From the NCBI GenBank assembly GCA_039720395.1, contig CM077823.1, positions 38,856,536 through 38,920,535 of the forward strand: DNA of 64,000 bases, given 5' to 3'. The stretch comes from Liquidambar formosana (Eukaryota > Streptophyta > Magnoliopsida > Saxifragales > Altingiaceae). How positions within the stretch are numbered: the first letter of the stretch is position 1; each line of letters begins with the position of its first letter. The notes beneath the pieces were generated by a model that saw nothing but the letters and a program-made list of their open reading frames with translations, did not search any database and was not told the origin of the DNA. Position numbers and translations under genes: made by a program. Shown in pieces: positions 53,985 through 64,000 of the stretch.

Positions 53985-55100
53985 AACACCCATTATTATT
54001 TGTTTTTACCCCTCTCATTTATTATTTTTTCCTCTATATAAAACCCTCAATCTCCTCCCCCCCCCCCCCAATCTTTCATTCCCTCTCTCTTGAATATTTT
54101 TGCTATTTTATCGACGGATTATAAATTTTTGAAATTTTTTCTTCCTCAAAATAGAAAGTGAGGAAAATTTTTTGAACTAAATCTTCTTCGATTTTTTTGA
54201 AATAGGATAAAAGATTAACAATGAACTAAAATTCGCCTCGCCTCAACTCAATTCTTGGTTTCGCCCCTACTCTTTGGGTACAAATAGATGGACTAGCAGC
54301 AAATAGCATCTTCCTAGCTTGCATATTCACGGGACACAAATCTCATTTAGAAAGGATTGTCTCTATCTTTCAATAACTAAATGGGAAGTGATTTATAAAA
54401 GGACTTTAGAATCGGATGCACTGGCATGGATCAGTTCTTTGAGTTGCTTCCTTAGCTCTGATAGTTCAGGGGGAGCCATTTTTAAGACATGAAAACTCGT
54501 CATTAGCCGCATGATAACAGGTTTAACGTACTTTCAACATTAGGATTGGTCAAAGTGGTGTATATTTCTAGATCAAGAGGATTCAATAAGTAATGTGGGC
54601 ACTCCACTTTTAAAATATGAAATTTATTAAATTTTATCTTGGGAGTACTACTCATCTTCTAGTATTACTCATTATCGTCGAGCAATTATTTGACCAAACA
54701 TGTCAAAATTAAAAAATCATGTAACAAGAATTATGCAACCTCAAAAGACGAATCAGCGGTTCCAATTTTATGGCTTAAAAAGTAGAAGATTTTAGTTTTA
54801 ACTTCTCACACCCTCTCAGAACCAAACAATAGTCGACTTCATCTTAGGCGTCAATAGTAAATGCAGTCACCTTCTTAGAACTAGGTAATAGTCAAGTTGA
54901 TCCTAAGCTTTAATTGATGCATAGCAAATGACAGCTTTATATGTGTACTAAAGATTTAATTGGACAAATTTGATAATCAAAAGAGAGTTGGGGGGGGGGG
55001 GGGGTGTGGGAGCTTGAAAACCTTGGATTGCGAGAGCCCAAACTGGTCTAGACTTAAGCTAAACCGGGACTAGGAATAAAGTGGTCCAGTGGCCAAACAG
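53985..55100. other. No gene seen
   Basis: AT-rich. A CTATATAAAACCC box at 54035 is followed by pyrimidine-rich sequence but no reading frame. G run at 54991-55005. Confidence 0.35.
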
Positions 55101-55154
55101 GCCAATTTTTTCTATTTGCCCGCGTATAAAGCATTAGAAGGTGCGTCCGGTGGC

Positions 55155-58100
55155 CCTCCAACGAAGAGAAGCTACGAGGGAAAAGTAGAGTTGTCAATTG
55201 TCAGGTAAGCCCTAATACATTGTTCTTCGTAAATGGCATTCACCGACGGTGATGATTATTATTAGGATTTCAGTTCAGTATCTATCTTCTATTCTGCTAG
55301 GGTTTCTTTTGCAAGGACCAAATTGGAAGAGCAAACCACAATTTCTTTCCTTTATCCGTTCCTTTTTCTCATTCCATGCGTCATGTTACCGTTTCGTTTG
55401 GAGGAAAACTTGTTTGGTTCCTGAATCAAGAGGCATGATTGGTTTTTTTTTTTTTTTTTTTAATTGAAATATATAACCACCCACCAGGACAAAGCACAAA
55501 ATTGCGTGGTATCGGCATGATTTTTTTTTCTTTTTTTCTTTTTACATTTTATTTTTTGATTGAAACATATCCACCAGGACAAAGGGATCCTTAATATTTT
55601 ATTTTTTTTGTTTATTCAGCTATTTAATTTATTTTTTCCACACGGAATATTTTCTTGCAGAGTGCCAATGTCTAGGGTCGTGAAGGAAGTTGTAATTCTA
55701 GTGGGTATGTTTTCTCGCCCTTTTTGTTTATTATTTTTGTTACTCTTTAAATTGTTGTTTTCATCTGCTACTCCAGGTGGTGCATCGTCTCTGTTTTTTG
55801 CTGTGAGTTTTGGCAGTTATAAATTGGGGGAGTGGTACGTGTTAAACGGTTGTTTTGTGCTTTTTAACTATTCTTCTTTTGGTTTTCGCTTTTTTCATTG
55901 TTGTTTCAAGTTCAATATGAGAATTCTTAGTTTTAAATTTTGGACCTTTATAAATAATAAGCACACTAAGTTGCGTTCTCATACCGCTTATTTCTGGAAC
56001 TAACACATAGAGAAGAAAATCCCAATTTACATGATCGTAAGCTTTTTCCACATCCAATTTACACAAAATCCGGGAATCCCCCTCTAATCCTCAACTCAAC
56101 CCATTTGTTAGCTATAAGGACAACATCCAAAATTTGTCTTCCTTTCAAAAACGCATTTTGATTAGGAGAAATCACACACCCACCACCTCTTCAAGCCTCC
56201 AAGCCAAGACCTTTGCAATAAGCTTATGCCTTACTATGTAACCAAGACTTGTCAAAACGATTACACACAATTGAATAGTAAGAAATTTTTTGCAGCTTTT
56301 GTATTAGTTAATTCTGAGACTCCATTAGTTATTTTATTAGAGTGGGATTCCTATGGGGTCTTTGAGAGATTATAAGGTTTATCTCCCCCCAACCCCTCCT
56401 TTTATTTATTTATTTATTTTATTATTATTATTATAGAGAAACAATAAATTTCCAGTGCTGCTGCACTTTTTTTGTCCACTACCTGTCCATAAGTTTGAAT
56501 TTCAACCTCAAAAACCCTTATTTTTTGTCACAAGCTTAACATTACCTTTCTGTACAAATTCCTTTGAAAAACTGAAATTTCCATTGCTGTCTTGACATTA
56601 TAGTAAGCTTTCACCTTTGATATCACATTACATTCATCCTTAAATCACAACCAAATTAACCTTTATTATATCTAGAACTCTTTATATCAGCTTTTTCATA
56701 AACCATAAAAAAAAGAAGTTCTAGCCCACCTATCTTGATTGTAAGCAATGTTTTAAAAAATCCATCCCGGACGCGTTTCTGCTCGTTTTGAGGGGTTAAA
56801 CACCCTTGGGCGTAAATATTTAGACGGTACTCCAGCTGGGTGTACGCCCTTGGCCTAAGATGCATGTCCCATACCCAAAAAATGGGTTTTTTTAAAAATG
56901 TTTTTGGCATGAGGCATACGCCCACTGTGCCCAAACGGAACTTAAGCACCAAACATCAGAACGGCTGTGTTTTCATGTATCCTTATTTCCTTCCAACTCA
57001 ACAGTCGTTACCCTACGCCCCTACCCTTCTAAATTGTCAAGGGTAAACCCAAACGAAGCAAACAAGGGCCAAGAAGAAGAGAGAGGAGAAGAAACGAAGA
57101 CCACATACCTTCCGGCGACCTCGTAGCTTGAAGATATGACGGTCAGAAACCCAGTAGCCTCCAGTGATCCTTTGGGAATTGATTTCGGTGACAGATATCT
57201 TGTATATCTTTATCTTTTATCTTTTTTTGGTTCAGTGGCGTTGAGGATATGAGACTTGATGTCCTCCGGTTACTAAGATCATCACTGCCGGTATGAGTCC
57301 AGCCGGTAATGGTCGCCTTTGGCTCCTAATCAAGTGATGACAGCCCCAGCCCTAAGCCCCTTCACATTGGAGCCTTGAGGCTTTCTAATGGAATAACCCT
57401 GTTTGGGTTACTTTTTGTCTTTTTCCTTAGGCTCTGTATGGATTGAGAGAAATAGGGAGAAGAGGAGAAGAGAAAATGATTTTCTCCCCATTTCCCTCGT
57501 TTGGATTGTTAAGTTGAGAGAGAAGAGAAAGGAAATGGGGAGAAATGGAGAGAAAATGGAACCCTTCACCTTTCTCCCCAAATTGGAGAGATTTGGAGAG
57601 AAATGGAGAGAAAATGAATAAGTGAGTGATGAAATGACAAATATATCCATACACAACTTTTGTTTAATATATAAAAAAGGGTAATAATGTAATTGTGATT
57701 ACTTTCTCTCCTCTTCTCTTTATTAATGAGGTTTGACTAACCAAACAAGGTGGAGAGAAAGTTGTTTTCTCTTCTCTTCTCTTCTCTTCCTTGCTCTTCT
57801 CTTCTCTTCTCTTCCTTTCTCTTCTCTTCTCTTCTCTTCCTTTCTCTTCTCTTCTCTTCTCTTCTCTTCTCTCAATCCATACACAGCCTTAATGCCTCAG
57901 GCTTTCTAAGCTTCTAATGACTAGGCAGTGTTGCAGCAAGGCTTTCCCTCTTTCTTTAATGCCTTTTACTGTCTCAGCCTTTTAAAACAAAAAGGTGCAT
58001 TTTAAGTTTCTTTAAATGAATAAAATTTGTTATGTATTCCTAATATTTTTTCAGTATTCTTAATTTATTCTATATTTTTATATATATAATTACAAACTTG

Positions 58101-59829
58101 TGAGACTTACCCCGCACGCCTTGGGGCTTATGCCCCGCCCCACATAAGGGAAACTGTCCCGCCTCACGCCCACGCCTTTCAAAACGTTGATTGTAAGTAT
58201 CCTTATTCTCTATTGTAAGGTTTATCTTATGTCGATTACATTTTGTTGACCTTTTTTAAATAAATAAAAAAAATTAAATGAAAATGTTGATGTCTTTGTG
58301 CATTTAGAAATTCAAAGCCACTTAGAAATTCTTTTTAAAAATTTATAATTGTTGGTATATTGTATCTCATGTTGGTGAAAAATTTCTTGCAACAGGATAG
58401 GTAGGAGGATTACAAGATCGAGCAGGGAAAAATGGTACGAATTTTATGAGGAACTTCCTTGTCAATAAATGGACTACTAGTTTTCTCTTTCGTTCTCTAT
58501 TAAATTTTATCTAATAGATATGTTTTAAGGATTTGACTCGGCTGGCAGCTGAAATATTTACTTAGCTCAGATTCATACTTCCATGTTGTCTACTGGTTTG
58601 AATGTTTGATGTCATTTTAATATTCTTAAATATTTCTTATGTTTTGCTATGAGATGGTTCTAATTAAGCCATCTCGAGGGATTGAGTAAGATTTGAAACA
58701 TGTAGACAACAAAAAACTACAAGAATTGGTGGTTGCGTAATCTTTCAGAGCATCCGCCATTGCCACCCACTGCCAACTAATCTCTGACCACTGGTGACCA
58801 TTCTCTAGCCACCGATGACCAACGGTGAACTCCCAAGCACCTCCGAAAACCCACCTTGATAAGCATGGTGCTGAACGAAACCCCTAACAGCTTCCATACC
58901 TCACTTGACAGCCACTCCATGGCTCGTCTCTCACCGGCGACTACCCTAGGTTCTTCGACGACCTACCCGAACTTCCGGTGACTACCCTAACTCTCCAGTA
59001 GCCCACCCCAATGACCTTAGTAGATGTACCAAACGCCCAACAGCTTCGACAACTCTGTTACTCCTCTCTGCAGGTTCGACTCTCTCTTCTAATACATAAC
59101 AGGCTCAACCCTAGTGCTTAACACCTTTCTTTGATAGCCCTTAGGGTGCTGGCTCACTTATTTATGCTGTAGTTGGCATCCTAGGGTCCTGTGTTTCCCT
59201 TTCTTTATGTGTATTTAACCTTTTTGGTTGAAGAATTGATGGCTGGCCCAAGCATATTGAGTTCTGGGAATGTTTTGATGACTGGAGAACGTACATCCCT
59301 TGGTTGTTGTGATGAATCTGACAGTCGGATACACACTTGCACCCAAGTCCATGTAACTTAGAAGAAAACTAACTCTAAAAGCCTATTTAGAGAAAATAAA
59401 ATGCTGTAAAATATCTAAACTACCCTCTAACCAACTCAACTTCCAACTAACTATAGGAAATATTACCTACAGTTTAGAAGCATCCAGAAACAAAATACAA
59501 ATGAAATCTGCTGCTGAAATCTACTGGACAGCTGAGACATGGCCTGCATCGCATATTTTAGTACATTTAAAACACACCAGCAAAAATTGTTTCGATTTGT
59601 CTTAAACATATGTATTTTTTAGGAATTTGCATTTGCTCATTTTTAGATGCCATTTTTATTTTTTTATCTCAATTGTAAGTTGGATTTTCGTAATCGCTAT
59701 TGTGGTGCATCTGTGAATTCAATTTCAACGTTTAAAACCGTTTGTATGATGTAGCCCATTTTTACGGAGTATTTCTTGTAACAGTGAACAGGCAAATGCC
59801 GAACTACAGACGCTGAGGGGAGAAGAAAG
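55155..59829 (+). CDS. Candidate split gene of small exons, unknown product
   Basis: A chain of exon-like pieces is joined by matching phases. A leader ends at strong donor TCAG|GTAAGC (55203). Exon 55661-55704 follows TTCTTGCAG and starts ATG 55668 ([12 protein letters not shown]), with donor TGG|GTATGT. Exon 58401-58434 ([10 protein letters not shown]), donor ATG|GTACGA. Exon 59785-59829 follows TTGTAACAG ([15 protein letters not shown]), donor AAAG|GTTTGA. The joined frame stays open and the last part looks like a coiled coil. Introns contain a LINE RT fragment, a hAT-like element and a MITE. The later exons have weaker splice sites, the chain could be chance and no downstream exons were assigned. 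Confidence 0.3.
55999..56260 (-). pseudogene. LINE reverse-transcriptase fragment
   Basis: Minus strand, in shifting frames: [37 protein letters not shown], then [18 protein letters not shown]. These are the N-terminal RT blocks up to motif A (the first catalytic Asp, KLD, is present). Stops and frame changes interrupt it, and no YADD motif or tail is nearby. It belongs to a different subfamily from the long LINE. Confidence 0.8.
56746..58189. mobile_element. hAT-like element with 8-bp target duplication, containing a MITE
   Basis: Ends CAATGTTTTAAAA and (inverted) CAACGTTTTGAAA, flanked by ATTGTAAG at 56738-56745 and 58190-58197. 8-bp duplication and CA-starting ends fit hAT. Subterminal parts carry GC-rich 'cgcccacgcc' and 'gcctt' blocks. 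No transposase. About 985 bp without the nested MITE. Confidence 0.7.
57430..57888. mobile_element. Tourist-like MITE nested in the hAT-like element
   Basis: GGCTCTGTATGGATTGAGAG and its inverted mate GGCTGTGTATGGATTGAGAG end the element; TTA lies on both sides (57427-57429, 57889-57891). The left half is GA-rich and the right half is (CTTCT)n, so it can fold into a long hairpin. Long open frames here are low-complexity shadows. Confidence 0.8.
58200..59750. other. No other gene seen
   Basis: Apart from one possible exon (58401-58434), non-coding. 58760-59100 is GC-richer with repeated 'caccggtgacc'-type words but has no open frame longer than chance. Confidence 0.35.
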
Positions 59830-60221
59830 GTTTGACTTTGGTTTCAAAATTTTATTCGATTAAGTATCTCTATTTCTTCCTTTCATTTTATTATTACTTT
59901 GCGTGAATCAATAGGTTTTCTGACAGATGAAATTTATATTTTTAGATTCATGGTTCAAATTGTTTGCTGGTTTAAATTTCTGATTTCTTTATGTTTATGT
60001 CTATCATACATTTTGATATGAGATGTGCACCTTCTAATGATGGAAATTAAGCTTGGAGAGTACTAAACAAAATGAATCGCATAATTTTCTTCTTGTAGCT
60101 TGCCATTATCAATCTCTATAGTGAAAGTAAATAGACCACTTTTATTTGTCAGTTTGTCACTATAACAAACACAATTTATGTTTGAATTGTGGTATGATTG
60201 AGGAATACACACACACACACA

Positions 60222-60225
60222 CTAG
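60222..60225 (-). mobile_element. Helitron 3' terminus
   Basis: CTAG after a (CA)n run, followed on the plus strand by CAGTGACTTGTGCAGTGCGCGG, a degenerate hairpin. It matches the 3' end layout of the Helitron at 22864. The 5' end was not located. Confidence 0.45.
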
Positions 60226-60599
60226 CAGTGACTTGTGCAGTGCGCGGAATAGCGTTTGATATTTTACAACTATAACCAATAATATTATTACAGATATTAA
60301 TTTTTTGTTTATGTAAATAAGTTAAATTGAACAACAAAAAATAATATGAAGAAATGAAAAATGAAAAATGAGTAAATGTCCAAACAAAAAATGAAATAAA
60401 AAATTTTTAATTCCAAAAAATCAAATTTGCTTTTGGATTTGTATATATATATATATATATCTTGATTCCGTTATTTGACTTTGGATAAAATAAGTATAAT
60501 ATAAGTAATGAATATTTTTAAATGTGATCCTGTCATACTGATCAAAGTGGTTTGTAAACATAAACTCAGGATACTCTATTAACAGAAAATTAATGAAGT

Positions 60600-61205
60600 T
60601 CTTTTAAAAAATGATTGAGATCAGGTATTGTATATGGAAATAAACTAAATTTCTTATCCAATATTTTTTTATTCTAAATTGCTTGATCTGTTTTTCTGAT
60701 GAAGTTGCAACAAAATTTTTATTCGGGTGCAAAATTAAAAATGTGATAGGCAAACTTCAAAAAAAAGAAGACCTTAAGTCCCCAGCAAATGAAATAAATG
60801 TTTTTTTTAGAAAAACCTAATTTGACTTGTATTTAAGTATAAATGTTTTAAAATGTAGTTTGGTGCAATCAATTAAACTTGTTTGGCTGGAGTTTGGAAC
60901 ACCTTATAAACTGGCTAGTCCATCCCACATACAAAAGATATATATATCTATATATATGTGTGTATATATATATATATACATGTATATATCTTGAACTCTA
61001 GATACTCTACAAACTGATTGGTTCATTCTACATATAGAAATGCTGACTTAAAAAAAAAAAAAAAAAATTCTACATGTAGAAATAAAAAATGTGATTTAAT
61101 CAATTGGTTCAATCACTAACATGTTGACCCGATTTAATATTAACTTTTAAAAAAAAAAATATTAATGCAATGTTTATTATTTTATTATAATTTTTTAGAA
61201 ATTCA
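60600..61205. repeat. Direct repeat, left copy
   Basis: Diverged direct match to 62960-63490: TTTTTCTGATGAAGTT, CAATCAATTAAACT and TTAACCCGATTTAATAT-type blocks in the same order, with differing TA microsatellites. Together they flank a DUF4283-family pseudogene. Confidence 0.75.
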
Positions 61206-61629
61206 ATTTAGGAATTGGATCGACCATTAATTTGGTGATCCAGTTTATATATAAAAAGACTATATACTTGAGCATTCAAGTTTGTTTTATTAGTGTGTTA
61301 ATTTAATATTTTTATCAGATTGTATACTTTTTCTATTTATGTTATCTTAATCGTTTGTGACACAAATCCCTTGACCAGTTGATGTGGTTTGGAATTTTGG
61401 ATCAATCGATGATTTACTATTGTATAATAATTGAAATGGGTTTCCAAATACTGGCATGAATTGAAGTATAGGATGCCAAATGAGTGATCTATCTAATAAA
61501 AAACAGTTATTATTTAGGATGAGGTAATTAAGTGACATGGGATCTGTACTCTCGCGAAAGGGGAAAGGCGTCTAGGGTTCTCGCCCTTTCGCGGCTACCG
61601 CCTTTCGGCACAAGCAACCCAGCGTCAGC

Positions 61630-61643
61630 GATTCTCCTCTCCT

Positions 61644-61688
<45 letters not shown>

Positions 61689-61690
61689 GA
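61630..61690. repeat. CT microsatellite
   Basis: (CT)n of about 22 units at 61645-61688, in the likely 5' leader of the DUF4283-family pseudogene. A similar CT/GA tract precedes the related gene near 35705. Confidence 0.9.
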
Positions 61691-61811
61691 CGGATTATAG
61701 CAGAACCATCGTGAGCGAGTTTGCAATGGACGCGATTTAGGGTTTCATCAGCCGCCGTGACTCGAGCCATTGATTTTGGTTTCCAGGTGCGGATGCAGCC
61801 AAAAGATAGGA

Positions 61812-62946
61812 ATGAATGGAAGTCAGATTTTCCAGATTGAAGGAAAAACCTTCCAGATTTCTGTTGTTGATGAAAGCAGGGGAAGATTTGTTTGGATTGA
61901 CAAAAAAGGAAGAGGTTTTTCTAGAAATGTTTGTTTGGAAAGGTTTTTCGTTAAGAAAATTATCGATTTTGTTGATGATATTCTCTGTAAGGGTTCCAAA
62001 GCCAAATTGTATTGGAAGGAGGTGGGTGTGTTCAAAGAAGTGGTTGCTCTGGTTCATTCCAATGATAGAGGTAGGGCTCTTTTCTTCTCAGAATTCCCTT
62101 TTAACCATAGCAAAGGCATGTTGATTATTCTGGAAGGTTACAATGCTTGTGGATGGATCCATTTCTTGAAGTCTCTCAAGAGCTGCTTGCAGATTAACTC
62201 CAATGTTGGGAGGAAAGACGTTCTGGGAATGCATACCCTTTCCTTTCTGAACATGGCGAAACTGCCTTCTTTACCTCTTGATGGTGTGTGATGTTGATGC
62301 TGTGGATAACAGAGTCATTTTCAAGGTCAGTGATAAGGAGGTGGATCAAAGAACGGCATTTCTTAAATCGTGTATTGTGGGTTGATTTGTCGGTGATGGA
62401 GGATCGATTTCTTCTATTGAGGTATGGACTTCAAAAGTGTGGGGTGTTAGTACCGGTGTCAAAATTCACGTGCTACATGATGGGTTGATGCTTTTCTGCC
62501 TTCCCTCTGAACTAGAAGCTTTAAGGATTCTGAATGAAGGATGGAAATCTAAAGGGGTTGTTACCCTTCATCTGGACCAGTGGGGGTATAAGGTGGATTG
62601 TACAGGTGTATTAAAGGGGGTTGGTAAGAGGTGGATTCAAATCACTGGTTTACCTATTCATGTATGGTGCTAGGATTTGTTCAAATCTATAGGTGATTTC
62701 TGTGGAGGTTTTGAAGAAGTCGAAGTTGACTGGGAAGGGAGATGGGATAAGGTGAGATTATTGGTTCGAAATATCGGTTCAATCCCCTGTTTTGTGGAGG
62801 TTGCTGCCTTCGGCGTTTGTTACAGAGTTCACATTGTTGAAGAATTTCTTCCTTACCTTATGCCAGTTTGTAGTATCTTCGGGAGTAGGAATTATCCCCG
62901 CCAAGATCTACTGGTTAGGGAGAACATCCCTTTGGAGAACTATTAA
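61812..62946 (+). pseudogene. DUF4283-family gene, broken
   Basis: ATG 61812 (MNGSQIFQIEGKTFQISVVD) opens 159 codons of the N-terminal domain seen in this family, including GRALFFSEFPFNHSKG and a GWIHFLKSLKS helix. A frameshift near 62281-62291 follows, then the DUF4283 domain: MLFCLPSELEALRILNEGW, VVTLHLDQWGYKVD, WIQITGLPIHVWC, stop, DLFKSIGDFCGG and a conserved VDWEGRWDKVRLLVR. Stops: TGA 62383 and TAG 62671, the latter replacing an expected Trp. The frame ends TAA 62944, directly before an A-rich run (62965-62977). An acceptor TTTCCAG|GTGCGG at about 61786 suggests an intron in the leader. Such proteins occur as retrotransposon ORF1 and as host relatives; function unknown. Confidence 0.8.
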
Positions 62947-62959
62947 CAAAATAATAATA

Positions 62960-63490
62960 ATTTTAAAAAAAAAAAAAGGTTTAGATTACATATTGTTTCT
63001 GTAAATAAACTATTTTCATATTCAAAATTGCTTTATCTATTTTTCTGATGAAGTTACAGCAAGATTTTTATTTGGGAGTAAAATTAAAATGTGAAGAATG
63101 AATGAAGAGGCAAAGTTCAAAAAAAGAAGACAAGTCCCCAAATGAAGTAAATGTTTTGGTTTAGTAAAATTCTTATTTGACTTGTTAAAAGTATTAAGAA
63201 TAAATGTTTTAGAATGCTGTGTGGTCCAATCAATTAAACTGGTTTGTCTAGAATTTGAAACACCTTACGAACTAGCTAGTCCATTCACCCACACACAAGT
63301 TATATATATATATATATTTGAACTCAAGATACTTTACAATCTGACCGATTTATTATCCATACAAATTACAAAATAAAAAATTTGTCCTAATCAATTGGAT
63401 AGTACTTGTTAACCCGATTTAATATCATCTTTTATATTTTAAAAAAATTATGCAATTTTTATTATTTTGTGAGAATTTTTTTTATTAGTA
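62960..63490. repeat. Direct repeat, right copy
   Basis: Counterpart of 60600-61205, beginning in the A-rich run after the pseudogene and ending near 'gagaattttttt'. Confidence 0.75.
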
Positions 63491-63494
63491 ATTT

Positions 63495-64000
63495 GATTTA
63501 TTATCTTTCTTATTTTGTATTTTATTAAACTGACATAATTAACGAAGAATGTGACATGACATGAATTGACAACAAGATTTAGTCTGGTGAGATGGTTTAG
63601 TAATGTAGAATGATATCCAAATACATCATTAAATGGCAGAAGAAGGCACCACAAGGACATATGACATGCCAAAGTTGTGAAAGAAAGATTTGATGAACCA
63701 TCAAATCCATGCTCATAAGAGGTGTTAATGGCTTTAAGTAACAACTCTTCTAAATTTGTAAGAGGCGTTATTTAGAGCCAGTGGGGTAATTGCACCAAAA
63801 CACAAAGAGATAAAGCTTAATTGACCTATGTTGTATACTATTGTATTTTACAATAAATTTTGTTCTATTAGAGAAGAAAAAAATCATGATGTGTAATCTC
63901 AGAAATGTACAATTTTATTGGATGTTGTTGAAAAGACAAAGCAATAAAATGATACCGTTGAGTGACAAAACTTGCTCACAGGAAACAATTTCATTTACTA
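63495..64000. other. No gene seen
   Basis: AT-rich, non-coding to the window edge. Confidence 0.4.

Noticed and set aside
54030..54110. TATA box CTATATAAAACCC as a gene promoter
   Set aside because: No reading frame or exon follows; such boxes are frequent in AT-rich LTR remnants.
55560..56003. 147-codon Phe-rich frame as a membrane protein
   Set aside because: It crosses the likely splice sites at 55660 and 55704 and runs through poly-T tracts; Phe/Leu richness comes from T-rich intron sequence.
57403..57656. Overlapping frames on both strands
   Set aside because: Lie inside a MITE arm rich in GA/CT; composition explains the absence of stops.
61528..61770. Minus-strand frame with RE repeats near the CT microsatellite
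   Set aside because: Arg-Glu repeats are the translation of (GA)n; the plus strand carries the DUF4283-family gene.

Overview
This is nuclear DNA from a flowering plant, most likely a dicot. It is AT-rich and has few genes. The evidence is plant-type FAR1, receptor-kinase, cytochrome P450 CYP94 and DUF4283 fragments, plant L1 LINEs, Ty1/copia elements primed by initiator tRNA-Met, Helitrons, Tourist-like and hAT-like elements and tRNA-derived SINEs. Nothing suggests a bacterial, organellar or viral replicon. I could not identify the species.

I found no complete, undamaged protein-coding gene. The best gene-like features are: the first exon of a FAR1-related gene leaving the left edge (minus strand, 198-575); the last exon of a receptor-like kinase (minus, 12629-13002); a broken kinase relic (10697-11327); a CYP94-type P450 relic (about 42330-42850); two broken DUF4283-family genes (34260-35517 and 61812-62946); and a weakly supported split gene of short exons with repeat-filled introns (55155-59829).

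Layout: 0-9 kb holds the FAR1 exon, SINE and MITE copies and possible small exons. 10-13.9 kb holds two kinase relics and a short LINE insertion. 14.8-20.3 kb holds two copia remnants; the leader of the second carries a 2.15-kb solo LTR. 20.6-31.1 kb is a duplication complex with a Helitron and a ZMYM1-type hAT relic. 33.5-37.1 kb is the source of part of that complex. 37.8-47 kb is a mosaic of transposon relics. 47.7-52.6 kb is a long, mutated L1 LINE on the minus strand, bordered at 52.6-53.6 kb by LTR-like sequence. 53.7-64 kb holds a SINE, a LINE RT fragment, a hAT-like element with a nested MITE, and the second DUF4283 relic between direct repeats.

The most unusual structure is a 3.4-kb insertion ending at 31085. 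It appears to be a patchwork copied from at least three nearby places (21585-23008, 34999-36859 and 27490-27675). Small templated pieces lie at one junction, and the joins show 1-5 bp of microhomology. This is what replication-template switching (FoSTeS/MMBIR) would leave. The source and derived copies can be told apart because a gene and a Helitron read through the breakpoints only at the source sites.
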